Of a DNA stretch of 64,000 nt, positions 24,150-34,888 are shown piece by piece. The notes under the pieces were generated by a model, which was not told where the DNA came from, searched no databases, and was given only the letters and a program-made list of their open reading frames with translations. This stretch comes from Chiua virens (Eukaryota; Basidiomycota; Agaricomycetes; Boletales; Boletaceae), in the NCBI GenBank assembly GCA_019787685.1, contig JAHNUO010000002.1:62001-126000 (forward strand), read 5' to 3'. Made by a program: the position numbers and the translations under genes. The stretch's first letter is position 1; each line of letters opens with the position of its first letter.

Positions 24150-25323
24150 ATGTCTGCAGTCTCCGGTGGCGAACAATTTCAGAACGCGGTCTACGTGGGC
24201 ATCAACTTGCAAGACATATTGTACGGTAAAGTCGCGAGTCGTGATTTAGAATCATCGATGCAGGCTTATCAATACGTTTTGGCATTTGCAGGCATCGAGG
24301 CGGTGCTGTATTTAAAGACGATGTGCAGGTTGCTGGCCCATGAAGGAACACGCAAGAAATCTGATGTGTTTTACGCGATATTTACCAGCGTTATGCTGTT
24401 TATTATTACTATCTGGATGTCCACGCAGGCGATGTTTGGCCAGCATATGTGGTTGCTGGACACAGATTTCACAGGAGGTTCGAATGCTTACTGGGCCGAG
24501 GATATTTCGGACTGGTACAGGGTTCTGGTTACGGTGGCAGTCATAGTGCTGCAACTCATGACGGACGCCTTGATGGTCAGAAATGATCGGCGTATCAAGA
24601 GTTTATGCTCACACCATAGTTCCAGATCTACCGCTGCTGGATAGTGTGGAACAACTATCGCTTCATCATAGTACCCTCGATCCTGTGGATTGGAACCCTC
24701 GGTACGAACAAATCTTTTTTGCTTGACGCGCGTGTTCATCATTTGACGAATCAAGCTTTGGGGAGTGTGGTCGGCTGGAATTCCACTGCCACTGGTGGAT
24801 TTTTCTTCCGTAAAGTCGGCGCCCAACTGTGCTTGGCGTACTACAGCATCTCCGTGCTCTCGACGGCAATGTTGACGGCGATGATCTGTTACCGTATGAT
24901 CTGGCATGGTAGAGAGATCAGGACGCACCTCGGACACGAGTTCGCATCGCCGTACTTTGGTATCCTCGCCCTGGTCGTCGAGTCCGTTCTTCCCTATACG
25001 CTCGCCAGCATGGCATTTTTGGTTGCGCTTGGTGTAGGGAGTCAGCTATTAACCGTGTTTGGATATGTGCACATTTCGATGATGGTCACATGCTGGTTAT
25101 GTGCGATGCCGTGCATCCAGCTGACAGCGTTGGTGTTTTTTTGCAGTGTATATCACCCCAGATGTTGATTCTACGTGTGGCTTCGGGGGTAGCGTTGACG
25201 GAAGGAACGGGTAACCAACCCCGCTCGACGATCAAGTTCTCTCCTCAAAGCAGATTGTCAGAGTCTGGATCCCAAGCTTCCGAAGCATTGTGTATACAGA
25301 GGGGTGTTGACGTAGAAAGGTGA
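24150..25323 (+). CDS. Seven-helix membrane protein, copy 1
   Basis: Five exons (24150-24225, 24292-24575, 24626-24701, 24756-25084, 25147-25323) give 314 codons. The protein starts MSAVSGGEQFQNAVYVGINL and contains about seven hydrophobic segments, for example VMLFIITIWMSTQAMFG, YRVLVTVAVIVLQLM, FIIVPSILWIGTLALGSVV and LPYTLASMAFLVALGVG. It ends in a conserved CISPQMLILRVASG and a polar tail. It belongs to an Agaricomycete membrane-protein family with no function that I know. Two further copies follow on the same strand. Exon lengths 76, 284, 76 and 329 are identical to those of copy 3, so the two are true paralogues. Confidence 0.75.
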
Positions 25324-25908
25324 TGACAACTTGGTGTAAAATACTTATCTATTTGTATCAGATTGCAACAAATTTATTCCATCTCATCTCACTCGCTGCT
25401 TCAGCAATCTATTCCACACTTTTAGAACAGGCCCATGGGAAATATCAATCAGTTGGTTTCTCCGCAAAACAGAGGTGTACGAAAGACTACTGGATGCTTT
25501 ATTAACAGATCCTGATCTCCGTAATCGCTGAAAGGGGTAACGCGGATTTTTACTAATTAGCTAGGATGTACAAAGATCACTGCTCTTGTACCTGGGACTC
25601 AGACTCAAACCCGAGAGCCAAAGGAAACCAAAAAGAAGGTCCGTTACCTACGCATAAAGCCATACAAGGCAGGTACGTAATCCCACCCTGGGCTAATCCA
25701 AAAACAATCTGCTCGTTGAATGCTCAGGCCCGCAGATCCGGACCTAATGGCTCAATAATCAAGACGATGTGAGTCACCCTCCAAGTGATATTTTAATTCA
25801 ATTGGCTGGTGGAGGTTCCGGGACCGGGAATCCCGTTTCTTTGAAGTGTAAAACTGGCAAGGAATTTCTTGCTATTTCAATGAGCAGATACTTGTTTTCC
25901 TTTTCGCA
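25324..25908. other. Spacer with decayed promoter of copy 2
   Basis: The last about 100 bases are similar to the region before copy 3. They include a degraded TATA box (TGTAAAA at 25847-25853 where copy 3 has TATAAAA). No gene is seen in the rest. Confidence 0.55.
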
Positions 25909-27127
25909 ATGGCTGCAATCTCAGGTGCCAGGCGACCAATTCCAGAACGGAACATATGTGGGCGGGCCAGCATCAACCTGGAAGACATCCTGTATGGTGA
26001 GCTTAGCGACTCACATTATTAATATTGCTGAGCATGTGTGCACGCTCATGCGTCCACCCAACCTGCAGGCATCGAGCTGGCGCTGTATTTCATGACAATG
26101 CACAGGTTACTAACCCATGAAAGAAAGCGCAAGACCTCCGGCATGTTTTACGCTGTCTTCAGTAGTGTGAGGTTACTGAATGTCACCATCTGGGTATCCA
26201 CACAAGCAAGATTTGGCCAGCAAATGTGATTGCTTAACGCAGATTTTTCAGGCGGCCCAAATGCTGAACTGTGCATATTTCGGACTGGAAAATGGAGCTG
26301 GGCACAACGGCGATGGTTGTCCTTCAGCTAATGACGGATACCTGAATGATCAATTATCAGCTGTCATGATGTTCATCGTCACGCTTTGTCGCTCACCAAT
26401 AGTTCTAGGGAGTCTACCGATGCTGGATAGTATGGAGCGGCTATCGTGTCATCATAGTACTCTCGGTTTTGTGGATGGAAATCCTTGGTATGCATGGTAT
26501 CCCCTGTTCCTCGACCATGACTGACAATTTAACAAACCACAGTTCTGGGCATTGCGGTCATCTGGTTTAACAGTACCAAGGGTGGTATTTACTTCCAGAG
26601 ACTCATCGCTTCTCAAGTCTGCTTGGCATACTTCAGCGTTGCCACGCCTTCGTTTGTGATCTTGATATTGATGATCTGTTATCGTATGTTATGGATTGGG
26701 AGGAAGGTCAGGGCATATCTGGGACACGAGTACACATCACCTTATTTGTAATCGTCTCATTGGTAGTCGAGTCCATGGTCCCTATGCGCTCTCTGGTATT
26801 GCATTTCTGGTAGCGTTTGGTGTAGGGGCTCAAATTGTGAACGCCATCGCGTATACACACATCTTGATGATGGTACGCAGTCACGGCATCTCTGAATACT
26901 GGGCGTGTGTCATATAGCTAATGAGGCTGGTGTACTTTGCAGTGTATATCACCGCAGATGTTAATCCTACGCATGACGATGGGGACTGCGTGGACGCACG
27001 AGACATACAAGAAACTGCACTCGACGATCAAATTCTTCCCTCGAAGCATGACGGGTCGGAAGGTTCTGAGGTATTCACCATGGAGGAGTTGAGATCAACT
27101 CGGGAAGGTAACGACGACTCAGTGTGA
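25909..27127 (+). pseudogene. Seven-helix membrane protein, copy 2, broken
   Basis: Close relative of copy 3, recognisable along its whole length with the same introns. The first exon carries two insertions (about +4 and +8) that together keep frame but replace the usual FQNAVYVGIN stretch with unrelated residues. In exon 2 the Trp codon of the QQMW motif is TGA (26227-26229). Soon after, a deletion of several bases removes the YWAA region and shifts frame. The final exon (from about 26940) still reads CISPQMLILRMTMG before frame loss. Together with the promoter decay this is a pseudogene; it forms a pair with the hydrolase fragment just downstream. Confidence 0.85.
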
Positions 27128-27237
27128 AATATCAAGCGATATGTGGACCCACTTCAATGCTCAACATGCATCATAGTTTCACATCGTGCCACAGTCAATC
27201 CTTACTCTTCAGATTTCAGCGCTGATTCATTTCATGT

Positions 27238-27560
27238 GATACAAGTCGCGAGCAAATACGTCCAGGTGAAGGTCATCGCTTGCGCGATGTCTGTGACCCA
27301 ACATGCTGGGCATTGTCACCAAGAAACCTAAGGCGAACACAAGTACGAACCAAAGAATCCTTTCAGCGAGTGGAAGGCGAGGAAGCGTGAGCCGAACTGG
27401 CTTCGAGAAACAAGATGCCTGCTGTGTGGCAGGACTAGTGTGGCGGAGGGTAGAAGCCTGAGGCCTGAGTGTTATCGTTAGCCAAGATTTATAGGAGAGA
27501 AACGACCACGCGCAGTCTTGTATCCACTGCCTATTCAGGCGAGAACTATTCCTGACCCCG
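27238..27560 (-). pseudogene. Alpha/beta hydrolase fragment
   Basis: Minus-strand sequence matches the promoter, 5' exon region and start of exon 2 of the intact hydrolase at 30.3-31.3 kb. It encodes ALGFLVTMPSMLGHRHRASD and LHLDVFARDLYHMK and then stops; the catalytic body is missing. Most of the first exon has diverged. The TATA box of the intact copy is replaced by TGTATCC. It has the same position relative to membrane-protein copy 2 as the intact hydrolase has to copy 3. Confidence 0.8.
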
Positions 27561-29019
27561 TGATGTCCCTTGCTCCATGGCATCCACGGTCAACGTACCA
27601 TGTTCCATGATATGATAACAGGCTCCATCCTTGCAGTTCAGGACCCGACTCGGAATTGTCATGAGTCAAGTAGGTGGTTCGTTTCTGTTGTTGAAGGCAA
27701 CCCGATGGTTGTGGGCAACATCATGTGTGCACTGAGGTCCGATGACGAAGCTTGATTGGCTAAGGAAAAGAAAAACTGGCTGCCCAAAATACCAGTTGAT
27801 GCTCGGTTTCAACGCGCAATGGTACAGCATTATTCAATTAGCATCCCACCCTTCCCCCAAGTAACTGTTGAGGGGCACTACGGTCACCCAACACTTCCAA
27901 CCGCATTCCTTTGCGCGTTTCTTGAATTTGGACCAAGTTTATTCTCCCTAGTAACGTCTGGTTCGGATTTGTGTCTCTTGACACCGGCGCCGTTTCAAAA
28001 ATTTGCGCGTTAACGGCGTGCTATGTGGCGTTTACCTTCAGACTCAACTAGGATCAAACCTTTCCTAGGGATCGGATGCGGCTTCTTGAGTCATGCAGGA
28101 CAATGTCCCTCAAGAGCTCCCTACGGGTTCGATCTAGTTATTTTTGAAAAGCAAGAACCACGCTGGCACTCACATTGACAGCCGATGGGCCAGACCCCAT
28201 CGATTGGATGATGACCACAAATTCACTATGGCAGTAAGATTACCGCATCACAATGACTCGGATCACATACGGAGTTCAAGTTATCGTTCAAATCACGACG
28301 ATGATCGTTGACAATGAGGCTGGCGTACGACTCATAGTAAGTCCGGTATCCATTCGCAGTGAGACACCTGGTTAGCAACAATCAAGTACTCCCTGGGCCC
28401 AGGGTCTTGGTTCAATGGATAATCCTGGCGACCATTGACAATGTACCGAGGCAGTGGATGGTCCTGAATATTATATTGGATCCTGGCGGGAGTGAGAATA
28501 CCGTTACTTTCCCGGCCGGATAGTCGCGATCGGGTGCAGCCGCCATCGGAGTTTATTAGACCATAATACAAGTTGAAGCTCGCCGACTCATACGACTAAT
28601 ATCAGTTTCACTGCGACCCTAGCCCAACGGTTTCGGTCTCAGACATCCCCTCAAGAAACAAAGTTGCGCTTACTAATAGCCTGCGCACGATCGAGTCGAA
28701 CCACATGGGTTAATGGCAAGAAGCTATGAGGTGATCCTCTGATTCGGACGCGCGAACCCTGTCAATGTACCTTGATGTGTCGTCAACGCAGCAAACCAAT
28801 CCGGGTTTTCAGGAGAGAAATGGCGCCTTTTCCGAGCCGCCTAAACCTGGGCAACTGGCCGCATAGCTCCTTTTGTAAACTCTCCTCTATCTTAGTATCT
28901 CAATTCAATTGACTGGCGGAGGTTCCAGGACTCACTCGGAGACCCGTGTCGGTGCGGTATAAAACTGGCAAGGAAAATTTTCCATTTTGACCAGGTGCTT
29001 CCTTCATTTAATTTGTACG
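27561..29019. other. Intergenic region with promoter of copy 3
   Basis: No coding exon is supported over about 1.4 kb. The last 110 bases are the duplicated promoter region of membrane-protein copy 3. A tRNA-like stretch near 28420 was considered and rejected. Confidence 0.5.
28958..28964 (+). promoter_or_regulatory. TATA box of membrane-protein copy 3
   Basis: TATAAAA lies 56 bases before the proposed ATG. The flanking sequence (ACTGGCAAGGAA) is shared with copy 2, whose box reads TGTAAAA. Position fits a fungal core promoter. Confidence 0.6.
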
Positions 29020-30214
29020 ATGGATATTATCTCAGGTGACGACCAATTCCAGAACGCAGTATACGTGGGCATTAATCTGGAAGGCATCCTGTACGGTAAG
29101 CCTAGCGATACACGCTGTTGCCGAACATACATCCAGGCTCAACTGCCGCCCTACCTACAGGAGTCGAGCTGGCGCTGTATTTCGCGACGATGCACAGGCT
29201 ACTAGCTCATGAAGGAAAGCGCAAGAAATCCGACGTGTTTTACGCCGTCTTCAGCAGCGTGATGTTACTGAATGTCACCATCTGGGTATCCACCCAAGCA
29301 AGATTTGGCCAGCAAATGTGGTTGCTCAACGCAGATTTTCCGGGCGGCCCGAATGCTTACTGGGCTGCGCACATTTCAGACTGGAACATGGAGATGGGCA
29401 CAACGGCGATGGTTGTCCTTCAGCTGATGACGGATGGCTTGATGGTAAGATACATATCACGATGCTCAACCTATTCACGGTTTCCCACTCACTTATGGTC
29501 CCAGATCTATCGTTGCTGGATGGTATGGAACAGCTACCGTGTCATCATCATACCCTCGGTTATGTGGATAGGAACGATTGGTATGCGTGATATCCCCTGT
29601 TCCTTTGCACGCGACTAACGACCTAACGAACCAAAGCTCTGGGGATTGCAGTCATCTGGGCCAACAGCACCAAAGATGGTATTGAGTTCCAGGACATTGC
29701 TTCTCAAATCTGCCTGGCGTACTTTAGTGTCACCACGTTCTTGACCACGGTCTTGACATTGATGATCTGTTGCCGTATGGTATGGTTCGGCAGGAAACTC
29801 AAGGCGCAGCTGGGGCACGAGTACGCATTACCGTATTTTGCCGTCGTCTCCTTGGTGGTCGAATCGGTGCTTCCCTATACGCTCACCGGCATCACATTTC
29901 TGGTGGCATTTGGTGTAGGGGCTCAGGTTCTGAATGCGATCGCATATACGCATACCTTGATGATGGTACGCGGTCGCTGCATCGGGCATGTCATACAACT
30001 AACGGGGCCGGTGGTTTTGTAGTGTATATCACCGCAGATGCTAATCCTACGCGTGGCAATGGGGACTGCGTGGACCCATGAGACATGCAAGCAACCGCAC
30101 TCGACAATCAAATTCTCTCCTCAAAGCATGACGGCAGGGACTAGGTCAGAAGTTACCGAGGTGCTCTCCATTCTGGAGTTGACAATGAGTTCAACTCCGG
30201 ACCACTCGGGGTGA
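29020..30214 (+). CDS. Seven-helix membrane protein, copy 3
   Basis: Five exons (29020-29095, 29161-29444, 29505-29580, 29637-29965, 30023-30214) give 319 codons without breaks. It starts MDIISGDDQFQNAVYVGINL. Helices include VMLLNVTIWVSTQARFG, VIIIPSVMWIGTIALGIAV, TFLTTVLTLMICCRMVWFG and LPYTLTGITFLVAFGVGA. The conserved end CISPQMLILRVAMGTAWTHE is followed by a Ser/Thr-rich tail. Function unknown. It is convergent with the hydrolase, with only about 130 bases between the stop codons. The decayed neighbour pair shows that this two-gene unit was duplicated as one block. Confidence 0.78.
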
Positions 30215-30344
30215 AATAGTAAGGGAGATGTATACATACCGTAAGATTCGCATGCATCATAGCCTCACATTGTACAACAGTCGATCCTTACTTTTCGTTG
30301 CTTATATATTTTTGACAAACCATCCCCCCAGTCGAGAGTTCATG

Positions 30345-31297
30345 TCAACTCAAGCATTCGGGCTCGACGCTCGGAGTCTCCACCTCATCCACCGCCGTCC
30401 TCACGATCACCTCGGGATCCTCGTGCTGTATCCAATGTCCACTCCCCTTCACCGTCACCACCCTCCGGATTTGTGGATGAGCCGGCACCAATTCTAGTGG
30501 GCACACATCGCTCAGAGCCGGATCCGCGATGAGCACCGTCATCTCGACGTGCGGTGGTATTGCGTCGAATAAGTGTCCATACGCGAACGGTTTGATGTGC
30601 TGCAGACGAGGTGAGGAGGACAAAGGAAGAAGCATGCACGCAACGAAGGAGACTAAGCCACTCGCCCGGACACTCACCTCGAATATCCTCTTCGGCAACG
30701 CGCTGCTTTGTGCCAAGTGCAGCCCTACGATTCTCGACACCACGTCCTGCCTGGTCCACTTTGGATGTGTCGCCGCTAACGTCTCGACGCTGGGCACGTT
30801 CTCGACCATGCTTCCGATGTCCACCTCGAACGCGTCTAAAACGGGATCGCTGAATTCGATCGCGGGGTCGACGAGGATCACCGCCGTCTTCGTCGGCTTC
30901 GGGGACAACAGCGGAAGGAGCGCGAGTGCAACGGTCCCTCCGAGCGAATGCCCGATGATGACGTCGTACGGCGCAAGTCCGTCTGTGAAATATGTGTCGT
31001 ACAAGTCTCGAGCAAATACGTCCAGATGAAAGTCGTCGCTCGCGCGATGTCCATGACCTAACATGTTGGGCGCTGTCACCAAGAAACCTAAGGCCAACAC
31101 GGGTGCGAAACAGAGAACCCTGTCAGTAAGTACACGGCAAAGAATGGCGAGGAGGGAGTGTGAGCCGAACCAGCTTTGGCGAGGCCTTGGGCCACCGTCT
31201 CCCAGGTGTGAGACGAACAGGTGTTTCCATGGATCAGAAAGGCGCGTTTGGAAGCAGACGGGGACCCCCACTGTGTGGCGGAGGGTATTGGTGTCAT
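30345..31297 (-). CDS. Alpha/beta hydrolase
   Basis: Three exons (31297-31171, 31087-30678, 30599-30345) give 264 codons. The oxyanion region LIHGNTCSSHTWETVAQGLA, the nucleophile elbow IIGHSLGGTVAL (Ser in GHSLGG), an Asp after strand 7 (VLIADPALSD) and the final GSGHWIQHEDPE with the catalytic His form a complete fold. Substrate cannot be read from sequence; related proteins are esterases, lipases or epoxide-hydrolase-like enzymes. There is no signal peptide, so it is probably cytosolic. A partial decayed copy lies at 27.2-27.6 kb. Confidence 0.82.
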
Positions 31298-31340
31298 CGT
31301 GGGCCAAGACTTACAAGAAAGAAATGACCGCGCGCAGTCT

Positions 31341-31348
31341 TATTTATA
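31341..31348 (-). promoter_or_regulatory. TATA box of the alpha/beta hydrolase
   Basis: TATAAATA on the minus strand lies about 44 bases before the ATG. In the decayed copy the matching site is TGTATCC within otherwise similar sequence. Confidence 0.55.
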
Positions 31349-31538
31349 CTCATTGCCTACTCACACAAGATCTATTTCTGACTCCGTGAGATCGGGCCCA
31401 ATTTGTCCTCATCTCCGTGGGTTCGGATACTGCGTGATCGACAAGATCAGCTGACTCCAAGTGGTTAAACGTCATAGATTGTACACGATGCGGTGGAACA
31501 AATGGCCCTGGCTAACAGATGGTAGTTGATTTGGGGCT

Positions 31539-34500
31539 TCAGAGCTTTCTGTCGATCAAGCTCTCGATCAAGCCCGCCGATGTCAGAGGGTATTCCTTCA
31601 ATTGCACCTTTCCACCTACGACAACCGTGTTTGCCTGGAGCATGATCTTGCGGGGCTATTGTTCAAAAAGTATTTTTTCTGTGAGAACTCGCACACAGAA
31701 AGCAAGGTCATCTTACCTGCTTCTTCCTCAAAACGAGATCTCTCAGCTCGCCAACCCATTCCTTGGGCGGAGTCGTCAGTTCTGTGTAGTAAGCCCTCGC
31801 ACCGGGTCCATCGGCTACACTCTTGCGTATTTGAAGTTCACGGAGAAGTTCACCCATGACTTTGCTGCCGTTCTGAAGGATGTTTTGGCGATCAAGCTTG
31901 GGAGAGCCATCAGGAAGATGCAAAATAAGGTGACTGATGGAGACACGCCTTGGCATAAACATTTTCAAGGGTTCCCTTCCCATCACGGACCGTCTGGATG
32001 TCCACTAGACCTCTTTGAACCATGAACTTGGTGATACCCAGCCTTCCATGAATTCGTTGGTCAAAGCTCTCCCGTAGAGAGGTTAATTATAATTCACATA
32101 CCTGGCTTGCATATGAGCTTGTCCATGTTTGCCTGTGGTTGGGTCATAGAACTCCAGCGCACGAATACCCGCTCGAGCCATAAGGAGGAATGAAATGTAG
32201 ACGATTTCTTCGCGATCTTGTTGATTTTCATACTGTATTTCAATGAGATAAGCCTTTAACTTCGATGGGCTGAACACTCACACCCATGATACTGAGAATT
32301 TGATCGTTGTTCGCAACTATTCCAGACGGAAGATAAGAAAAGTGCGTTGTACAATGGAAGTGGAACCCACGATACATCGCCACAGCTTCCGCGCGGCATT
32401 CTTCCATCGACGATGAGATCTCTCCTAGCACAGAACCAGAGGTCTGTCCAGGCTTGTACCACGACGTGCTTATAATTATGAATCAGGGCTAGGTACCAAA
32501 ATGGTGAACGGGATCTTACACTTTCTTTCCGGTGAGAGGGTTGATGGTCTTTCGAACGATTCAAGCTGAGTTAGCATGACGATTGTGACATGGTCAACAA
32601 CCATACCTCGGGGTCAAAGTTGAACGTTCCATCCGGATTCTCCGTAAATAACTTGCCAGACCCGTGACCAAGTAACTCGTGATTCGCGACTTGGAGCTCG
32701 AAGGCGCGGGAATCCCATTTATTGTACAGTTCGAGGTCACTCTCATGAATGAAAGTCACTTGTTCGTCTGTTTGGGCAAGTTCCACGTTACTCGTCACAG
32801 CGCTTGGCCGAAGATGATCTCATCGGAATTCTGACTCACTGGGAGCTTTTGCTGAAAGAATGTTCTGGGGATCAAGAATTGAACCAGATGGCACGCAAAA
32901 TATGACGTGGAAGCTTACTGAAAGAGAGACATTCTTGAATCCGTCGGTTTCTCGGATGGAATAATAGTTTGGTATCTGGACCATCGTTTAGTGACAACCT
33001 GTTGCCATCCAATCGCTTACATTGATTCCAGCTGGTATACCTATCAACCGATAGGTATGAGTAAGTTATCCTATTATCAGCCGTGTACCTCACCTCCAGT
33101 GGCGAAATGAAGTATCTCGAGAGCAGTAAAGTCCGGCTTCTTGAACACATCTACCTCGAATACAGAACCCCAAGGAAGTACCTTGATAAGCTCAGGTGCA
33201 TCGTTGACGAGTTTATCATATTTGGCACTGAGGGCTTTGTCGACAATCGCAGTGAAACCTGGTAGGACTTCAGTGATTGCTGAAAGGTGAACAGTGTCGC
33301 GCAAACCTTCCCATTCGGCACGACCTCCGTACGGATCGACATAAGTTTCGATGAATCCAATGTAGCTTTCCACAACAGGTCCGACATCCTTAACCCATGC
33401 GACTGAACCTTTTTTGTGATCTTCAATGGAACCTGTCTCGAAGCTACGAGGAAATGTTATACTCGTCCAGAACCATAAATGAAAAGCATCTTACGACTTA
33501 ATGTAACCATCCAACATGGCAGATTGATTCTCGTTTGCGGCGTATTTCTTGGCCTAAATGATTCTAATCTAGTTACAGGCACAAAGACAACAAATGGGAA
33601 ACACACCTCACGCAGCGCTGCAACGGCTTTAGAAAGCGATTCTGAAAAGTCCCCGTACTCGACGGTCAGCTTTGCATTGGTAGCTTGTGTGTTCAATGTA
33701 TGGAATGTCGAAGGTTGCTTTTGAGCGGAAGCGACAAGAAGTGTAAAGTCCCCTGAACCATTTTTGCGAACACTTTACAAAGTCAATGACGAAACACGTC
33801 TTTCAGGGCGAAACATATCTCACCGAGTGTTCAAGATGTCAATCCCAAGCTTTTCGGCAGCCTCTTGCACGGCCGCAACCTCATCGTCCGCAATCACCTC
33901 GCCGAGATAGTAGTTGGACACGTGGCCCTCTGATCGCTTTCCGATGGACATGGATTTTTCAGGCATTGTGGCGTATATGTGCTCTTTGAGCTGTGTCAAG
34001 TTCTCACGCAGCCCAGAGCAAACGAGAGTTGAAAGGACTGACTTGATCAAAAAGTGGAACTGCATTAGATGCGTTCGAGGAGGCTGCAACAACCTGGGCA
34101 AAGTCATCCACCGAAAGACGAGGAATGATCTTAGTGAAGCCGAAGCTCTTGTAGTTCACTAGATTGTGCAAGACCTAAAATACAGCAGGATGAAAACGAC
34201 AATACAGTAGACCTGAGTGTCGACAGACCTGAGTTGCATACTGAAGGAGGTCCTCGAAGGCTTGCTGGCTAACGCCAGACTTGCTTTGTAGTGCCCCGAG
34301 GTCAGCCAGCTTGCCATTGGTGCTGAACGTGAGAATCAAGAGGTCGTAGAGGCTGGTCGCTTGTGTTGTCCACTGGCCTTGAATGATGCGAGCCCCCGCC
34401 CATGACGCCTCGCCGACGTAGTGCGCATACAGCTTCTCTTTTTCACTATTTTTCTGTCAGGACATTTCGATGAAGATTGAAACGACGGACGTGAGTTGAG

Positions 34501-34579
34501 AAAAGGATTTTGCAACCTCGACTCTGCAAATTGGAGGCGCCTTGTCTGCCAGGTATCTTTCAGCTGCAAGTGAAGCCAT
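31539..34579 (-). CDS. DPP3: Dipeptidyl peptidase III (M49 metallopeptidase)
   Basis: A many-exon gene starting MASLAAERYLADKAPPICRV and ending LIESLIDRKL. The zinc site HELLGH lies at about 32681-32664 and the second zinc/catalytic motif EECRAE at about 32404-32387, with roughly the spacing known for the M49 family. GSGKLFTENPDGTFNFD and WYKPGQTSGSVLGEISSSME are other family blocks. The enzyme removes dipeptides from the N-terminus of oligopeptides in the cytosol. Exons I checked join in frame; for example the intron after AMY restores AMYLANNDQILSIMG. No break was seen. Length after splicing should be near 700 residues, as in the family. Confidence 0.88.
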
Positions 34580-34888
34580 GGTTCTCCAACCTGTAAGACG
34601 GTGAAAGGTGGGAGATGGTAATGGTACTGATATCAATGATAATCGATGCGGAGAATATCTACGCACGCCCGGGACCCTTTGATAACCGGAAACAACGCGA
34701 TTCACCCTTTGCAACATCTGATTCCGAGTCAAGGGCACGTCGGAATTCGGGTGTCGCTCCTCGGGGACGCTATCACGTGATTGATCATCACGTTTGCACA
34801 GCCTCACGACCATGACATCACACAATTCAGTCGACCAAGTGATCAAGGGGCTAGGAGCCATGAAACAACTTGACCCACCCCCATCACC
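34580..34888. other. Divergent promoter region, DPP3 and kinase C
   Basis: The 309-base gap separates two divergently transcribed genes and must contain both promoters. It includes a near-palindrome (CACGTGATTGATCATCACG, 34775-34793) that could bind a dimeric regulator. No coding feature is seen. Confidence 0.45.

Noticed and set aside
28400..28480. tRNA-like stretch (GGTTCAATGG)
   Set aside because: No seven-base acceptor pairing or complete cloverleaf could be drawn around it.
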